NCBI GenBank assembly: GCA_025055235.1
Contig: JANWYN010000111.1
Location: forward strand, 1 to 47,561
DNA length: 47,561 bases
Direction of reading: 5' to 3'
Source: Candidatus Roseilinea sp.
GTDB lineage: Bacteria > Chloroflexota > Anaerolineae > J036 > Brachytrichaceae
Position 1 is the first letter of the stretch, and each line of letters starts with the position of its first letter. The position numbers and the translations under genes are program-made. This document shows positions 20,210 to 27,996 of the stretch, piece after piece. The notes below the pieces were generated by a model, which had not been told where the DNA came from, made no database searches, and worked only from the letters and a program-made list of their open reading frames with translations.

Positions 20210-20992
20210 ATGACCGCTGCTTCGTCGCCCAGCGTCAGCGCCGTTGTGCTCACGTTGAACGAGGAGCGCCACATCAGCGCCTGTCTGGAGACGTTGGCTT
20301 GGGCCGATGTGCGCGTGGTGTTCGATTCATTCAGCACCGACGCGACCGTTGCGCTCGCCCGGCAAGCCGGTGCGCGCGTCATCCAACATCCTTTCGAGAA
20401 CTACGCGCAGCAGCGTAACGCTGCGTTGAACGCAGTCGAGAGCGACTGGGTGTTCTTCATTGACGCGGATGAGCGCTGCCCGGAGGCACTCGGCGAGGAG
20501 ATCCGCGCAGTCATCGCTGCGCCGCGGCACGATGTGTATGCCGTGCCGCGGCGCAATTATCTGTTCGGCCGGCTTACGCTCGGCGCGGGCTGGTACCCGG
20601 ACTATCAGGCGCGGCTGTTTCGCGTCGGCCGGGCGCGCTTCGATCCGAGTCGCGAGGTGCACGAGGTGGCGCAGCACAACGGCCCGATGGGCTATCTGCG
20701 CACCGAGCTAATCCACTACAACTACGACACGGTCGCCCAGTTCCACACTAAGCAGCGCAAGTATGCGGAGTACGACGCCGGCATCCTGTTTAAGCAGGGC
20801 GTCCGGCCTAAGCCGCGCAACTTCGTGCTGCAGCCGCTGCGCGAGTTTCGCCGGCGGTTCTTCACGCTGCGCGGCTACCGCGACGGCTGGCACGGCTTCC
20901 GTTTAAGCGCGCTCATGGCCTACTACAACTTTGACATGTATCGTCGGCTGGCGCGCATGTGGCGCGAGCGAGATGCGCGGCGCGCTGAATGA
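20210..20992 (+). CDS. Family 2 glycosyltransferase
   Basis: A 260-residue GT-A glycosyltransferase without membrane segments. The N-terminal VSAVVLTLNEERHISACLE starts the nucleotide-sugar fold, DSFSTDATVALARQAGARV follows, and FFIDADERCPEAL holds the metal-binding acidic motif. The later YPDYQARLFRVGRARFDP and HYNYDTVAQFHTKQRKYAEYDA are typical of the WaaE/KdtX-like group that modifies lipopolysaccharide or glycoconjugates. The acceptor is unknown here. The reading frame stays open further upstream through the tRNA gene, so the start is ATG 20210 (MTAASSPSVSAVVL). Confidence 0.88.
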   Translation: MTAASSPSVSAVVLTLNEERHISACLETLAWADVRVVFDSFSTDATVALARQAGARVIQHPFENYAQQRNAALNAVESDWVFFIDADERCPEALGEEIRAVIAAPRHDVYAVPRRNYLFGRLTLGAGWYPDYQARLFRVGRARFDPSREVHEVAQHNGPMGYLRTELIHYNYDTVAQFHTKQRKYAEYDAGILFKQGVRPKPRNFVLQPLREFRRRFFTLRGYRDGWHGFRLSALMAYYNFDMYRRLARMWRERDARRAE

Positions 20993-21004
20993 CGGAGGAG
21001 CGGT

Positions 21005-21040
21005 TTACGTTTTGCGTCTTGCGTCTTGGGTGTTGCGCCG
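21005..21040. repeat. 7-bp-period tract between GT2 and HtrA genes
   Basis: Units TTTTGCG, TCTTGCG, TCTTGGG and TGTTGCG repeat every 7 bp between two convergent stop codons. The same TCTTGCG unit occurs near 5.15 kb, 11.84 kb and 38.55 kb. Confidence 0.7.
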
Positions 21041-21046
21041 GCGGGC

Positions 21047-22207
21047 CTAGGGCCGGGCGGTCAGCGTCGCTGTCAGCGTGATCGGCTGGCCGTCGCGGAT
21101 GAGCGAGAGCGTCACCGTCTCGCCCACGCGCTTGTTGTTCTCCAGGTAGATGGTCAACTGGTCGCGCGTAGCGATCGGGCGGCCATCCACGGCAGTGAGG
21201 ATGTCGCCGCCGATGAGCAAGTAGCCGCCGCGCACGCGTAGCTGCTGCGTCGCGCCGCGCACGCCGGCGCGGTCGGCGGCAGCACCGGGCTGCACTTGGG
21301 CGATCAGCAGGCCACGATCTACCGGCAACTGCAATATGCGCGCGAGATCCAGGGTGATCTCGTAAGCGATCAGCCCCAGCCAGGGATGATCGTAGCGCCC
21401 CTTGGCGATCAACTCGGGAACGATGCGCTTAACCGTGTCGGCAGGGACGGCGAAACCGATGCCCACCGATCCACCGGTGGGGCTGCGGATGCTGGTGTTC
21501 ACGCCGATCACCTCGCCGCGCAGGTTGAGCAGCGGCCCGCCGGAGTTGCCGGGGTTGATCGCGGCATCGGTCTGGATCACTTCGCCCAATGCGGCCTGAT
21601 CCTCGCGCTCGATCGTACGGCCCAACGCGCTGATCACGCCGGTCGTCAACGTGCGATCCAAGCCAAAGGGGTTGCCGATGGCCAGCACGTGCATACCGAC
21701 CTTCAGGTTCTTCGTCGTGCCCATGGGCAACGGCTTGATCTGCTCCGGCGAGAGGTTGTCCGCGCGCAACACGGCCAGGTCGGAATAGGCGTCGGCGCCG
21801 ATCACGCGGGCGCTGGTGCGCGTGCCGTCGGCCAGGACGATCTCGATTTCGTCCGCGCCTTCCACGACGTGATGGTTGGTGACGATGTGGCCTTGGTCGT
21901 CGAAGAAGAAGCCGGAGCCGGTGCCTTCGTTCGGCACCACGCCGCGGAAGAAGTCGAACACTTGCGTGCGGGTGGTGATGTGCACGACCGATGGGCTGGC
22001 GCGTTCGTACAATTCGACAAACAGGTTCTCGACAAGCAGTTCGAGTTGGCCGAGTTCGGCAAGCGATGCGGTGAGCGCCGGCGTCGCTGTGGGCGATGGC
22101 TCGGGTGTCGCCGTGACAACGACGATGCGCGGCGGCGATGCGCAGCCGGCCAGCAGCACCGATGCTGCCGCATAGCCGATGAAACGTCGAATGACCTGAT
22201 TGACCAT
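21047..22207 (-). CDS. HtrA/DegP-like trypsin-type serine protease, lipoprotein
   Basis: A 386-residue S1C protease. The N-terminus has a lipobox (VLLAGC, lipidated Cys22) and a Thr/Pro linker, so it is anchored outside the cytoplasmic membrane. The trypsin-like domain shows His113 (IVTNHHVV), Asp143 (YSDLAVLR) and Ser222 (NPGNSGGPLL). One PDZ domain (about 290-380: LLIAQVQPGAAADRAGVRG, then GGDILTAVDGRPI) follows. It is a periplasmic or extracytoplasmic quality-control protease by family knowledge. It is monocistronic, facing the GT2 gene. Confidence 0.95.
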   Translation of the reverse strand: MVNQVIRRFIGYAAASVLLAGCASPPRIVVVTATPEPSPTATPALTASLAELGQLELLVENLFVELYERASPSVVHITTRTQVFDFFRGVVPNEGTGSGFFFDDQGHIVTNHHVVEGADEIEIVLADGTRTSARVIGADAYSDLAVLRADNLSPEQIKPLPMGTTKNLKVGMHVLAIGNPFGLDRTLTTGVISALGRTIEREDQAALGEVIQTDAAINPGNSGGPLLNLRGEVIGVNTSIRSPTGGSVGIGFAVPADTVKRIVPELIAKGRYDHPWLGLIAYEITLDLARILQLPVDRGLLIAQVQPGAAADRAGVRGATQQLRVRGGYLLIGGDILTAVDGRPIATRDQLTIYLENNKRVGETVTLSLIRDGQPITLTATLTARP

Positions 22208-22284
22208 ACGTCACCTCGCCGGTCGCGAGGGTAGCGAACGAGCGTTAGCGAGAAGTTAGCGTCGCGTCAATCTCCTGCTTGCAG

Positions 22285-22387
22285 CCCTCCGACTCCCCAC
22301 TCCCGACTCCCAACCTCTACCCTCTGACTTCTGCCCTCTGACTTCTGACTTCTGATCCCTAATCCCCGATCCCTGACCCCCTGACCT
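22285..22387. repeat. 7-bp-period tract ending at the ALDH16 stop
   Basis: CCACTCC/GACTCCC units give way to CTTCTGA, TCCCTAA, TCCCCGA and TCCCTGA units, all phased by 7 bp. The tract fills the gap between htrA and the aldehyde dehydrogenase, right up to the stop codon at 22388. No inverted arm is seen. Confidence 0.78.
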
Positions 22388-24790
22388 CTATGCCCCATAC
22401 GGCACCCACACGTTCTTCACCTGCGTCGCCTGGCGCAGCATCTCGGCCTGCTCGGCAGCGCTGAGCGTGAACCAGTCGCGCGGCCGGCCGTAGTTCACCC
22501 AGGTGCGCTTCAGGTTGTTCACCGAGGCGCGCTCGACCATCGCGCTGCCTTCCGCGCTCCCGAAATACCACATCGCATCCACATCGGCGTGCTCGGCCAG
22601 CACCTTCGCCAGCTCGTCGCGCGCGCCGGTGACGATGTTCACCACGCCACCGGGCACATCGCTGGTGTCGAGCACTTGATACAAGTCGGTCGCTGAAAGC
22701 GGATGTCGCTCCGATGGCGTAAGCACGACGGTGTTGCCCATGCCGATCGCGGCGGCCATGAGGGTGACCGGCGCCAGCAGCGGCGCTTCGTCCGGACAAG
22801 CAATGCCGATCACACCGACCGGCTCGTTGAACGCCATGGTGATGGCGCGGAACGGCGTGCGGTGCACAGCGCCGTCGTATTTGTCCGCCCATGCGGCGAA
22901 GGTGAACAAGCGGTCTATGGCAACTTCTACCTCGTGCTCGGCGTCGTTCGCGTCGCAGCCGGTCTGCTGCACCAAGCGCGCGGCGAACTCCGCCCGGCGC
23001 GCGCTCAGATTCTCGGCGATGTAGTACAGGATCTGGGCGCGATTGTGCGCCGTCTGGTCGCCCCAGCCGGAGGCCGCGCGCGCGGCCTCGACGGCGTTTC
23101 GGATGTCCTTCCGGTTACCCTCGCCGACTTCGCCGATCGGGCTGCCATCCGCGCCATAGATCACCCGGCTGTAGCCGGAGTCGGGCCGCGCCTGCTTGCC
23201 GCCGATGTAGAGCTTGGGCGTGCGGTCAATCTGGGAATTGAGAATTGAAAATTGAGAATTGAAAAGGGCGCTCTTCGTACGCTGCGATCCCTTTTTCAAT
23301 TTTGAATTTTCAATTTTCAATTCTTTGAGCTTGACGTATTCGAACAGCCCTTCCTTGCCGCCTTCGCGTCCGAAGCCGCTCTCGCGATAGCCGCCAAAGC
23401 CGGACGCAGCGTCGAACAAGTTGGTGCAGTTGATCCAAACCACACCGGCCTTGATCTTGCCGGCCACGTCGAGCGCGAGGTTGATGTCTTCGCTCCATAT
23501 GCTGGCGGCCAAGCCGTAGCGCGTGTTGTTGGCTAACGCCACGGCTTCTGCCGGCGTGCGGAAGGTCATTGCCACCAGCACCGGCCCGAAGATCTCCACC
23601 TGCGCGATGGTCGCCGCAGGCGAGACGTCGGTGAACAGGGTAGGGGGATAGAAGTAGCCCTCGGCCGGGCAAGCCCAACTCGGCTGCCACATCGTCGCAC
23701 CTTCGGCCTTGCCTTGCTCGACCAGCCGGGTGATCTTTTGCAACTGCGGCGGCGCGATGATCGCCCCGATGTCTATCGCCTTGTCCAGCGGTCTCCCGAC
23801 GCGCAGCTTCTCCATCCGCGCGCGCAGCTTGGCGTAGAACTTGGGCGCGACGCCCTCCTGCACGAGCAAGCGCGATCCGGCGCAGCACACCTGCCCCTGG
23901 TTGAACCAGATCGCATCCACCACGCCCTCGATCGCGCTGTCTAAGTCGGCGTCGTCGAACACGATGAACGGCGATTTGCCGCCCAGCTCGAGCGAGAGCT
24001 TCTTGCCGCTGCCGGCCGTCGCAGCACGGATCTTCTTGCCGACTTCGGTGGAGCCGGTGAAGGCGATCTTGTCCACGTTGGGGTGATTGACGATCATTTC
24101 GCCCACCTGGCCGTCGCCGGTGACGATGTTGACCACGCCGGGCGGCAGGTGGATCGCCTCGCAGATCTCGGCGAAGCGCAGCGCGGTGAGCGGCGTCCAC
24201 TCGGCGGGCTTGAGCACGACGGTGTTGCCCATCGCCAGCGCCGGCGCGATCTTCCACGCCAGCATCAGCAGCGGGAAGTTCCACGGGATGATCTGCCCGA
24301 TTACGCCCAGCGGCGCATAGTCGGCCAGCTCGGTCTCCATCAACTGCGCCCAGCCGGCATGATGATAGAAATGGCGCGTGACGAGCGGGATGTCAATGTC
24401 GCGCGTCTCGCGGATGGGTTTGCCGTTGTCCAGCGATTCGAGCACGGCGAACAGGCGCGCGTGCTTCTGGATTTGGCGCGCCATCGCGTAGAGGTAGCGC
24501 GCGCGCACATGGCCAGGCGTTTGCGACCACGACTTGAATGCCTTGCGCGCCGCAGCGACGGCTGCATTCACCTCGTCCTGCGTCGCCTGGGTGACGTAGG
24601 CGATGGGCTGGCCGGTCGCCGGGTTCACGCTGTCGAACAAGCGTTGTGGATCGGGCTTTGTCCACTGGCCGGCGATGAAGTGGCCGAAGGTGCGCCCGTG
24701 CTCGTCCAACCAGGCCAGCGCCGGCTTGGCGCTCTCCAGCGCCGGGCCGTAGGCCATCGTGTGGAAGATCTCTGCGATTTGCGTGGTCAT
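22388..24790 (-). CDS. ALDH16-type double-domain aldehyde dehydrogenase
   Basis: An 800-residue protein with two aldehyde dehydrogenase domains, as in the ALDH16 family (about 800 residues in animals and bacteria). Domain 1 (about 1-490) is complete: PWNFPLL, FTGSTEVGK, the general base E268 in LELGGKSP and the catalytic C302 in GQVCCAGSR. Domain 2 (about 523-800) keeps a Rossmann-type part (VGVIGIACPDEAPLL, GNTVVLTPSERHPL) but has no catalytic Cys motif, so it is the expected pseudo-domain. It oxidises aldehydes with NAD(P)+; the substrate is unknown. The interdomain linker (about 491-522, KIENSKLKKGSQRTKSALFN) is encoded by an inverted heptamer element. The downstream end of the FMO gene lies 14 bp upstream, suggesting co-transcription. 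Confidence 0.93.
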   Translation of the reverse strand: MTTQIAEIFHTMAYGPALESAKPALAWLDEHGRTFGHFIAGQWTKPDPQRLFDSVNPATGQPIAYVTQATQDEVNAAVAAARKAFKSWSQTPGHVRARYLYAMARQIQKHARLFAVLESLDNGKPIRETRDIDIPLVTRHFYHHAGWAQLMETELADYAPLGVIGQIIPWNFPLLMLAWKIAPALAMGNTVVLKPAEWTPLTALRFAEICEAIHLPPGVVNIVTGDGQVGEMIVNHPNVDKIAFTGSTEVGKKIRAATAGSGKKLSLELGGKSPFIVFDDADLDSAIEGVVDAIWFNQGQVCCAGSRLLVQEGVAPKFYAKLRARMEKLRVGRPLDKAIDIGAIIAPPQLQKITRLVEQGKAEGATMWQPSWACPAEGYFYPPTLFTDVSPAATIAQVEIFGPVLVAMTFRTPAEAVALANNTRYGLAASIWSEDINLALDVAGKIKAGVVWINCTNLFDAASGFGGYRESGFGREGGKEGLFEYVKLKELKIENSKLKKGSQRTKSALFNSQFSILNSQIDRTPKLYIGGKQARPDSGYSRVIYGADGSPIGEVGEGNRKDIRNAVEAARAASGWGDQTAHNRAQILYYIAENLSARRAEFAARLVQQTGCDANDAEHEVEVAIDRLFTFAAWADKYDGAVHRTPFRAITMAFNEPVGVIGIACPDEAPLLAPVTLMAAAIGMGNTVVLTPSERHPLSATDLYQVLDTSDVPGGVVNIVTGARDELAKVLAEHADVDAMWYFGSAEGSAMVERASVNNLKRTWVNYGRPRDWFTLSAAEQAEMLRQATQVKNVWVPYGA
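23235..23323. repeat. Inverted-arm heptamer element encoding the ALDH16 linker
   Basis: The left arm, about 34 bp, has GAATTGA/GAATTGA/AAATTGA units. The centre is about 20 bp (23269-23288). The right arm of about 35 bp has the same units in reverse complement (TTTCAAT/TTTGAAT/TTTTCAA). The A+T-rich arms stand out in a GC-rich gene. The reading frame is open through the whole element. Confidence 0.88.
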
Positions 24791-24803
24791 CGTATCGTGT
24801 GCC

Positions 24804-26111
24804 CTAGGCCATCTTCTTGATCAGCTTCTTGAGGTGTTCGCGGTAGCCGAAGTGCTCCACTTCGACGTAGTGTCGCGTGGAGTCCTTGTATTTGATGCCG
24901 CGATTGCGCGGTTGCTCGGCGGTGGCCTTCAGCCGGCGCATCATCTCGGCTTTGGCGGGGTTGTTCCGCTGCGCGCAGATGAACTTGGCCATGGCCTGCG
25001 ATTGGTAGTCCACCAGGCCCCATTGCCCGCTGTCCGGCTGGATCAGGCCGATGACGAACAGGTTGTCGTAGTGCGGATGGAAGATATGCCAATACAGCAG
25101 CGGCTTGCCGTCCTTCCAGTTCAGGTAGCGCTTCTCGATGAAGGGAAAGGTGATGTTGAAGCCGGTGGCGTAGATGATCACGTCAATCTGCTCTTCGCTG
25201 CCGTCTTTGAACAGCACCCGATCACCGCGCAGCTCAGCCACGTCCGGCTTGACCTTGATGTCACCCTGGCCGACGTAGTAGAGGATCAACTGGTTGACAA
25301 TGGGGTGTGTCTCGAAGAATTTGTGATCGGGCTTGGGCAGCCCGTAGTCCTGCGGCAGGCCGATCAACAGCTTCAAGATGATCGAGTAAAGCCAGCGCTG
25401 GAGGGTGAGCGGCACGCGCAAGCGCAACAGCAGCTCGTTCACCTGATCGGAGGGCTTGCCGAACGTGTATTTCGGGTTGTAGTAGTAGCCCCGGCGAACG
25501 CTATGGAAGGTGACCTTCGCGTTCTGCGCGCTCTCCACGGCGATGTCGCAGCCGCTGTTGCCGGCGCCGACGACGAGCACGCGCTTGTCCACCAGCACGT
25601 CGGGCGTCTTGTATTGGCACGAGTGCAGCACCAAACCGTCGAACTTGCCGGGATAGTCCGGCCACTTCGGATCCCAGTTGTGCCCGTTGCAGATGATCAC
25701 GCCGCCGTAGCGCCGCGTCTCGCCGGTGCTCAGCGTCACGTCCCATAGCGGGCTGGTCGCGTTCTCGTCGGTCGGGACGATGCGCTCGACGCTGGTGTTG
25801 AAGGTGATCAGCTCGTATAGGCCGAAGTGGCGCGCATAGCTCTTGATGTATTCATGCGCCTGCCAGTGGCTGGGATAGTCCGGATACTCCTTCGGCATCG
25901 GGAAGTCGGTGTATTCCGTGCCGGGCTTGGACGAGATCAAGTGCGTGGACTTGTAGACGCTGCTGCCGGGCTTGCCGTAGTACCAGTTGCCGCCCACGTC
26001 GTCGAGCTTCTCGAACACGTCGCAGGGGATGCCGTGCTGCTTGAGGTTCTTGGCCGCGGCCAGGCCGGATGTGCCGGCGCCGACGATGCAGTACCGATTC
26101 GCGTAATCCAT
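24804..26111 (-). CDS. Flavin-containing monooxygenase (group B)
   Basis: A 435-residue FAD/NADPH oxygenase. The FAD motif is YCIVGAGTSGLAAAKNL near the N-terminus. The FMO signature is present as KFDGLVLHSCQYK, the NADPH Rossmann motif as LVVGAGNSGCDIAVE, and the ATG motif as DVIIYATGFNITFPF. Group B FMOs oxygenate N, S or carbonyl groups of small molecules. It sits 13 bp upstream of ALDH16 on the same strand, so ALDH16 may handle the aldehyde product. The start MDYANRYCIVG has its ATG at 26111, inside the edge of an inverted 9-bp repeat element. Confidence 0.93.
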   Translation of the reverse strand: MDYANRYCIVGAGTSGLAAAKNLKQHGIPCDVFEKLDDVGGNWYYGKPGSSVYKSTHLISSKPGTEYTDFPMPKEYPDYPSHWQAHEYIKSYARHFGLYELITFNTSVERIVPTDENATSPLWDVTLSTGETRRYGGVIICNGHNWDPKWPDYPGKFDGLVLHSCQYKTPDVLVDKRVLVVGAGNSGCDIAVESAQNAKVTFHSVRRGYYYNPKYTFGKPSDQVNELLLRLRVPLTLQRWLYSIILKLLIGLPQDYGLPKPDHKFFETHPIVNQLILYYVGQGDIKVKPDVAELRGDRVLFKDGSEEQIDVIIYATGFNITFPFIEKRYLNWKDGKPLLYWHIFHPHYDNLFVIGLIQPDSGQWGLVDYQSQAMAKFICAQRNNPAKAEMMRRLKATAEQPRNRGIKYKDSTRHYVEVEHFGYREHLKKLIKKMA

Positions 26112-26127
26112 CTTGATCGTGGTTGAT

Positions 26128-26236
26128 AGACAGGATGAACAAGATGAACAGGATTAGATAGAAAGCGACAAGCGTATCTTAAACTATCCCACAAGAAACC
26201 TGTAAATCCTGTAAATCCTGTAAATCCTGTCAACCC
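26128..26236. repeat. Inverted-arm 9-bp element between lutC and FMO genes
   Basis: The left arm repeats ACAGGATGA/ACAAGATGA/ACAGGATTA. The right arm repeats CCTGTAAAT three times and then CCTGTCAAC, the reverse complement type. About 45 bp of less repetitive sequence lies between. The right arm begins at the lutC stop codon and the left arm ends just before the FMO start. Confidence 0.85.
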
Positions 26237-26907
26237 ATCTCCGACAGATTTTCTATCAAAATCACGTGCAATTCCAGCGGGCCGTGCACGCCGAAGACGG
26301 GGTGCATCTCGATATCGCTGGTGCGGCTGCTGCCGGTGATCAGCGTGACGTTGCTGCTGCGGCGGAAGACGCCGAGCCGCTGGGCGCGTTGGGCGGCGAT
26401 GTAGTCCTCCAAGCGCGGCACGATGCGATCTTCGGTGAGCACGGCGATGTGCACCGGCGGCAGCAGCGACGCCATCCGCGGCTTGCCGGGCCCGGACGAC
26501 AGCACCAGCGTGCCGGTCGTGGCGATGGCCCAATCGGCGCCGGTGATGCCGGCGTCGGCCGTGGCGACCTCGGCGTTGCTGCCTTGGATGCGTTCGATGC
26601 CCAATTCTTGCAGCAGCGCTGTGACGCCGGGCAGCGGGATATGCGCCTCGTCCCACATGGTGACGCGCTGCGCGTTGCGGCCGGCCAGCAGTTCGCGCAG
26701 CGTGCGCCGGGCGGCTGCGTCGTCCGGCGCTACGTGCACGGTGCCCTTGACGCGCTCGACCTCGGCGATGAAGCGTGCTTTCAGGTCCTCGTCCGGCGCC
26801 AGGCGGGTGACCGGCAGATACGGCGCCTGCGGACGGTTGGGGAAGGTCGGCTGCTGGGCGACGGCCCGGCGCAGCCGGCTGAGGATGTCCTCGCGGGCGG
26901 ATGGCAT
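26230..26907 (-). CDS. lutC: Lactate utilization protein C (LUD domain)
   Basis: A 225-residue protein of the LutC/YkgG family, part of the LutABC L-lactate oxidation complex. It has the family core with ADWAIATTGTLVLSSGPGKPR, PPVHIAVLTEDRIVPRLEDY and the C-terminal LITGSSRTSDIEMHPVFGVHGPLELHVIL (given in part). The LUD domain is shared with LutB. It is the last lut gene in the transcription direction but is separated from lutB by an inserted AT-rich protease gene, so it may need its own promoter. Its stop codon is at the edge of a 9-bp repeat element. Confidence 0.93.
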   Translation of the reverse strand: MPSAREDILSRLRRAVAQQPTFPNRPQAPYLPVTRLAPDEDLKARFIAEVERVKGTVHVAPDDAAARRTLRELLAGRNAQRVTMWDEAHIPLPGVTALLQELGIERIQGSNAEVATADAGITGADWAIATTGTLVLSSGPGKPRMASLLPPVHIAVLTEDRIVPRLEDYIAAQRAQRLGVFRRSSNVTLITGSSRTSDIEMHPVFGVHGPLELHVILIENLSEMG

Positions 26908-27024
26908 GTGGAAATTTTATGCGCTGAGAAATGAGACTCAAAGGGCTGAGCGACTCCATCATGGTCAGCAGGTCTTTGTGAGGCGCGGCCCACCCGTTCG
27001 ACAGAACCAGTCAGGTAGTGCTTT

Positions 27025-27825
27025 TTATCCAGGTTGCAGTGCTTTGCCTCCTTTCCTGGTTATCAGTCGAGTGATTTCTACACAGCCAATCGCTATGACA
27101 AGGATGATCGGAGTCATTTGAGAATTCATTCCAACCAGCGGAAAGTCAGATACGCCATGCACCAATCCCGCCAAGAGAATATTATCCGAACGGATGAACA
27201 GATAGGCATAACCGAGGCCAAGCACGAACAAAGCCGGGAAGCTGATCAGAAACAAGACAATATCAATTTCCCCAGAAATTAGCCAAATGATACGACTGGG
27301 GAGATGCCAGATAGAGAAGAATGCACTGACGAAGAGGACAGCGACCACTTGTCGCCGTTTGTCTGGCCCATAAGTGAAGTGTCGGAAAGAGGCATTCAGG
27401 AAGTAGCCACGGAAGAGGAATTCTTCCCCGAAGCCTACAAAGAGCCAAGTACTCAATATATTCGCTCCGACTTTCCAGGCCGGGATACTCCTCAAGGCGA
27501 GGAACTCTTCCTGTAGCTGGGCTATCCCTAAAAGTTGAATTACCAGCAGGAAGAACAACCAGCTAATCAGTGTGAATATCAATGCTTCCAAGATTCGTCG
27601 GGTGTTGATAGGCAAAGTGATCTGCTCTGTGCTCAATCCCCATAATGCCAATATGAATAAAAGGAGATAAAGCCCGATCTGTACAAAATACAATCTGAGA
27701 CCTTCCAAATGAAATAACTGGATTGCTGACCAGAAAAGAATAGTCGTGACGAAGGTCAGAGTCATGTTGACAACTAGAATTGCCTTGCCCCGCTTCTTAT
27801 CGATTCGGGTTGATGTATTCTCCAT
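27025..27825 (-). CDS. CPBP family intramembrane glutamic protease (CAAX-like)
   Basis: A 266-residue membrane protein with about seven to eight hydrophobic segments. The CPBP/Abi motifs are present: EEFLFR with E134, E135 and R139, SIWHLP with H174, and LVHGVSD with H223. Family members cleave peptides in the membrane; bacterial ones are often linked to bacteriocin immunity or processing. The start ATG 27825 has GGAG eight bases upstream; a longer frame to 27861 has no such site. Base composition is visibly lower in G+C than all neighbours and codon use is different, which indicates recent acquisition. It sits between lutB and lutC and interrupts that operon. Confidence 0.9.
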   Translation of the reverse strand: MENTSTRIDKKRGKAILVVNMTLTFVTTILFWSAIQLFHLEGLRLYFVQIGLYLLLFILALWGLSTEQITLPINTRRILEALIFTLISWLFFLLVIQLLGIAQLQEEFLALRSIPAWKVGANILSTWLFVGFGEEFLFRGYFLNASFRHFTYGPDKRRQVVAVLFVSAFFSIWHLPSRIIWLISGEIDIVLFLISFPALFVLGLGYAYLFIRSDNILLAGLVHGVSDFPLVGMNSQMTPIILVIAIGCVEITRLITRKGGKALQPG

Positions 27826-27996
27826 GATGTGTTCTCCATACCACATAAGTGGCATGCACACTCATCAGTAGCTAGAGAGTTCATACTGCAAACGACCAGC
27901 CTCTCAGTTTGCCTGCGCTGCTATCCCCAGCCATATAGGCGACGCAACCTCGACAACTCGCCTACCCCTGTAGCCCGTAGAGCCGCGGCAACGTTA

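Noticed and set aside
22388-24790. Accidental fusion of two aldehyde dehydrogenase genes
   Set aside because: The length of 800 residues, and a second domain without a catalytic Cys, are the normal ALDH16 architecture. Only the linker DNA is unusual.
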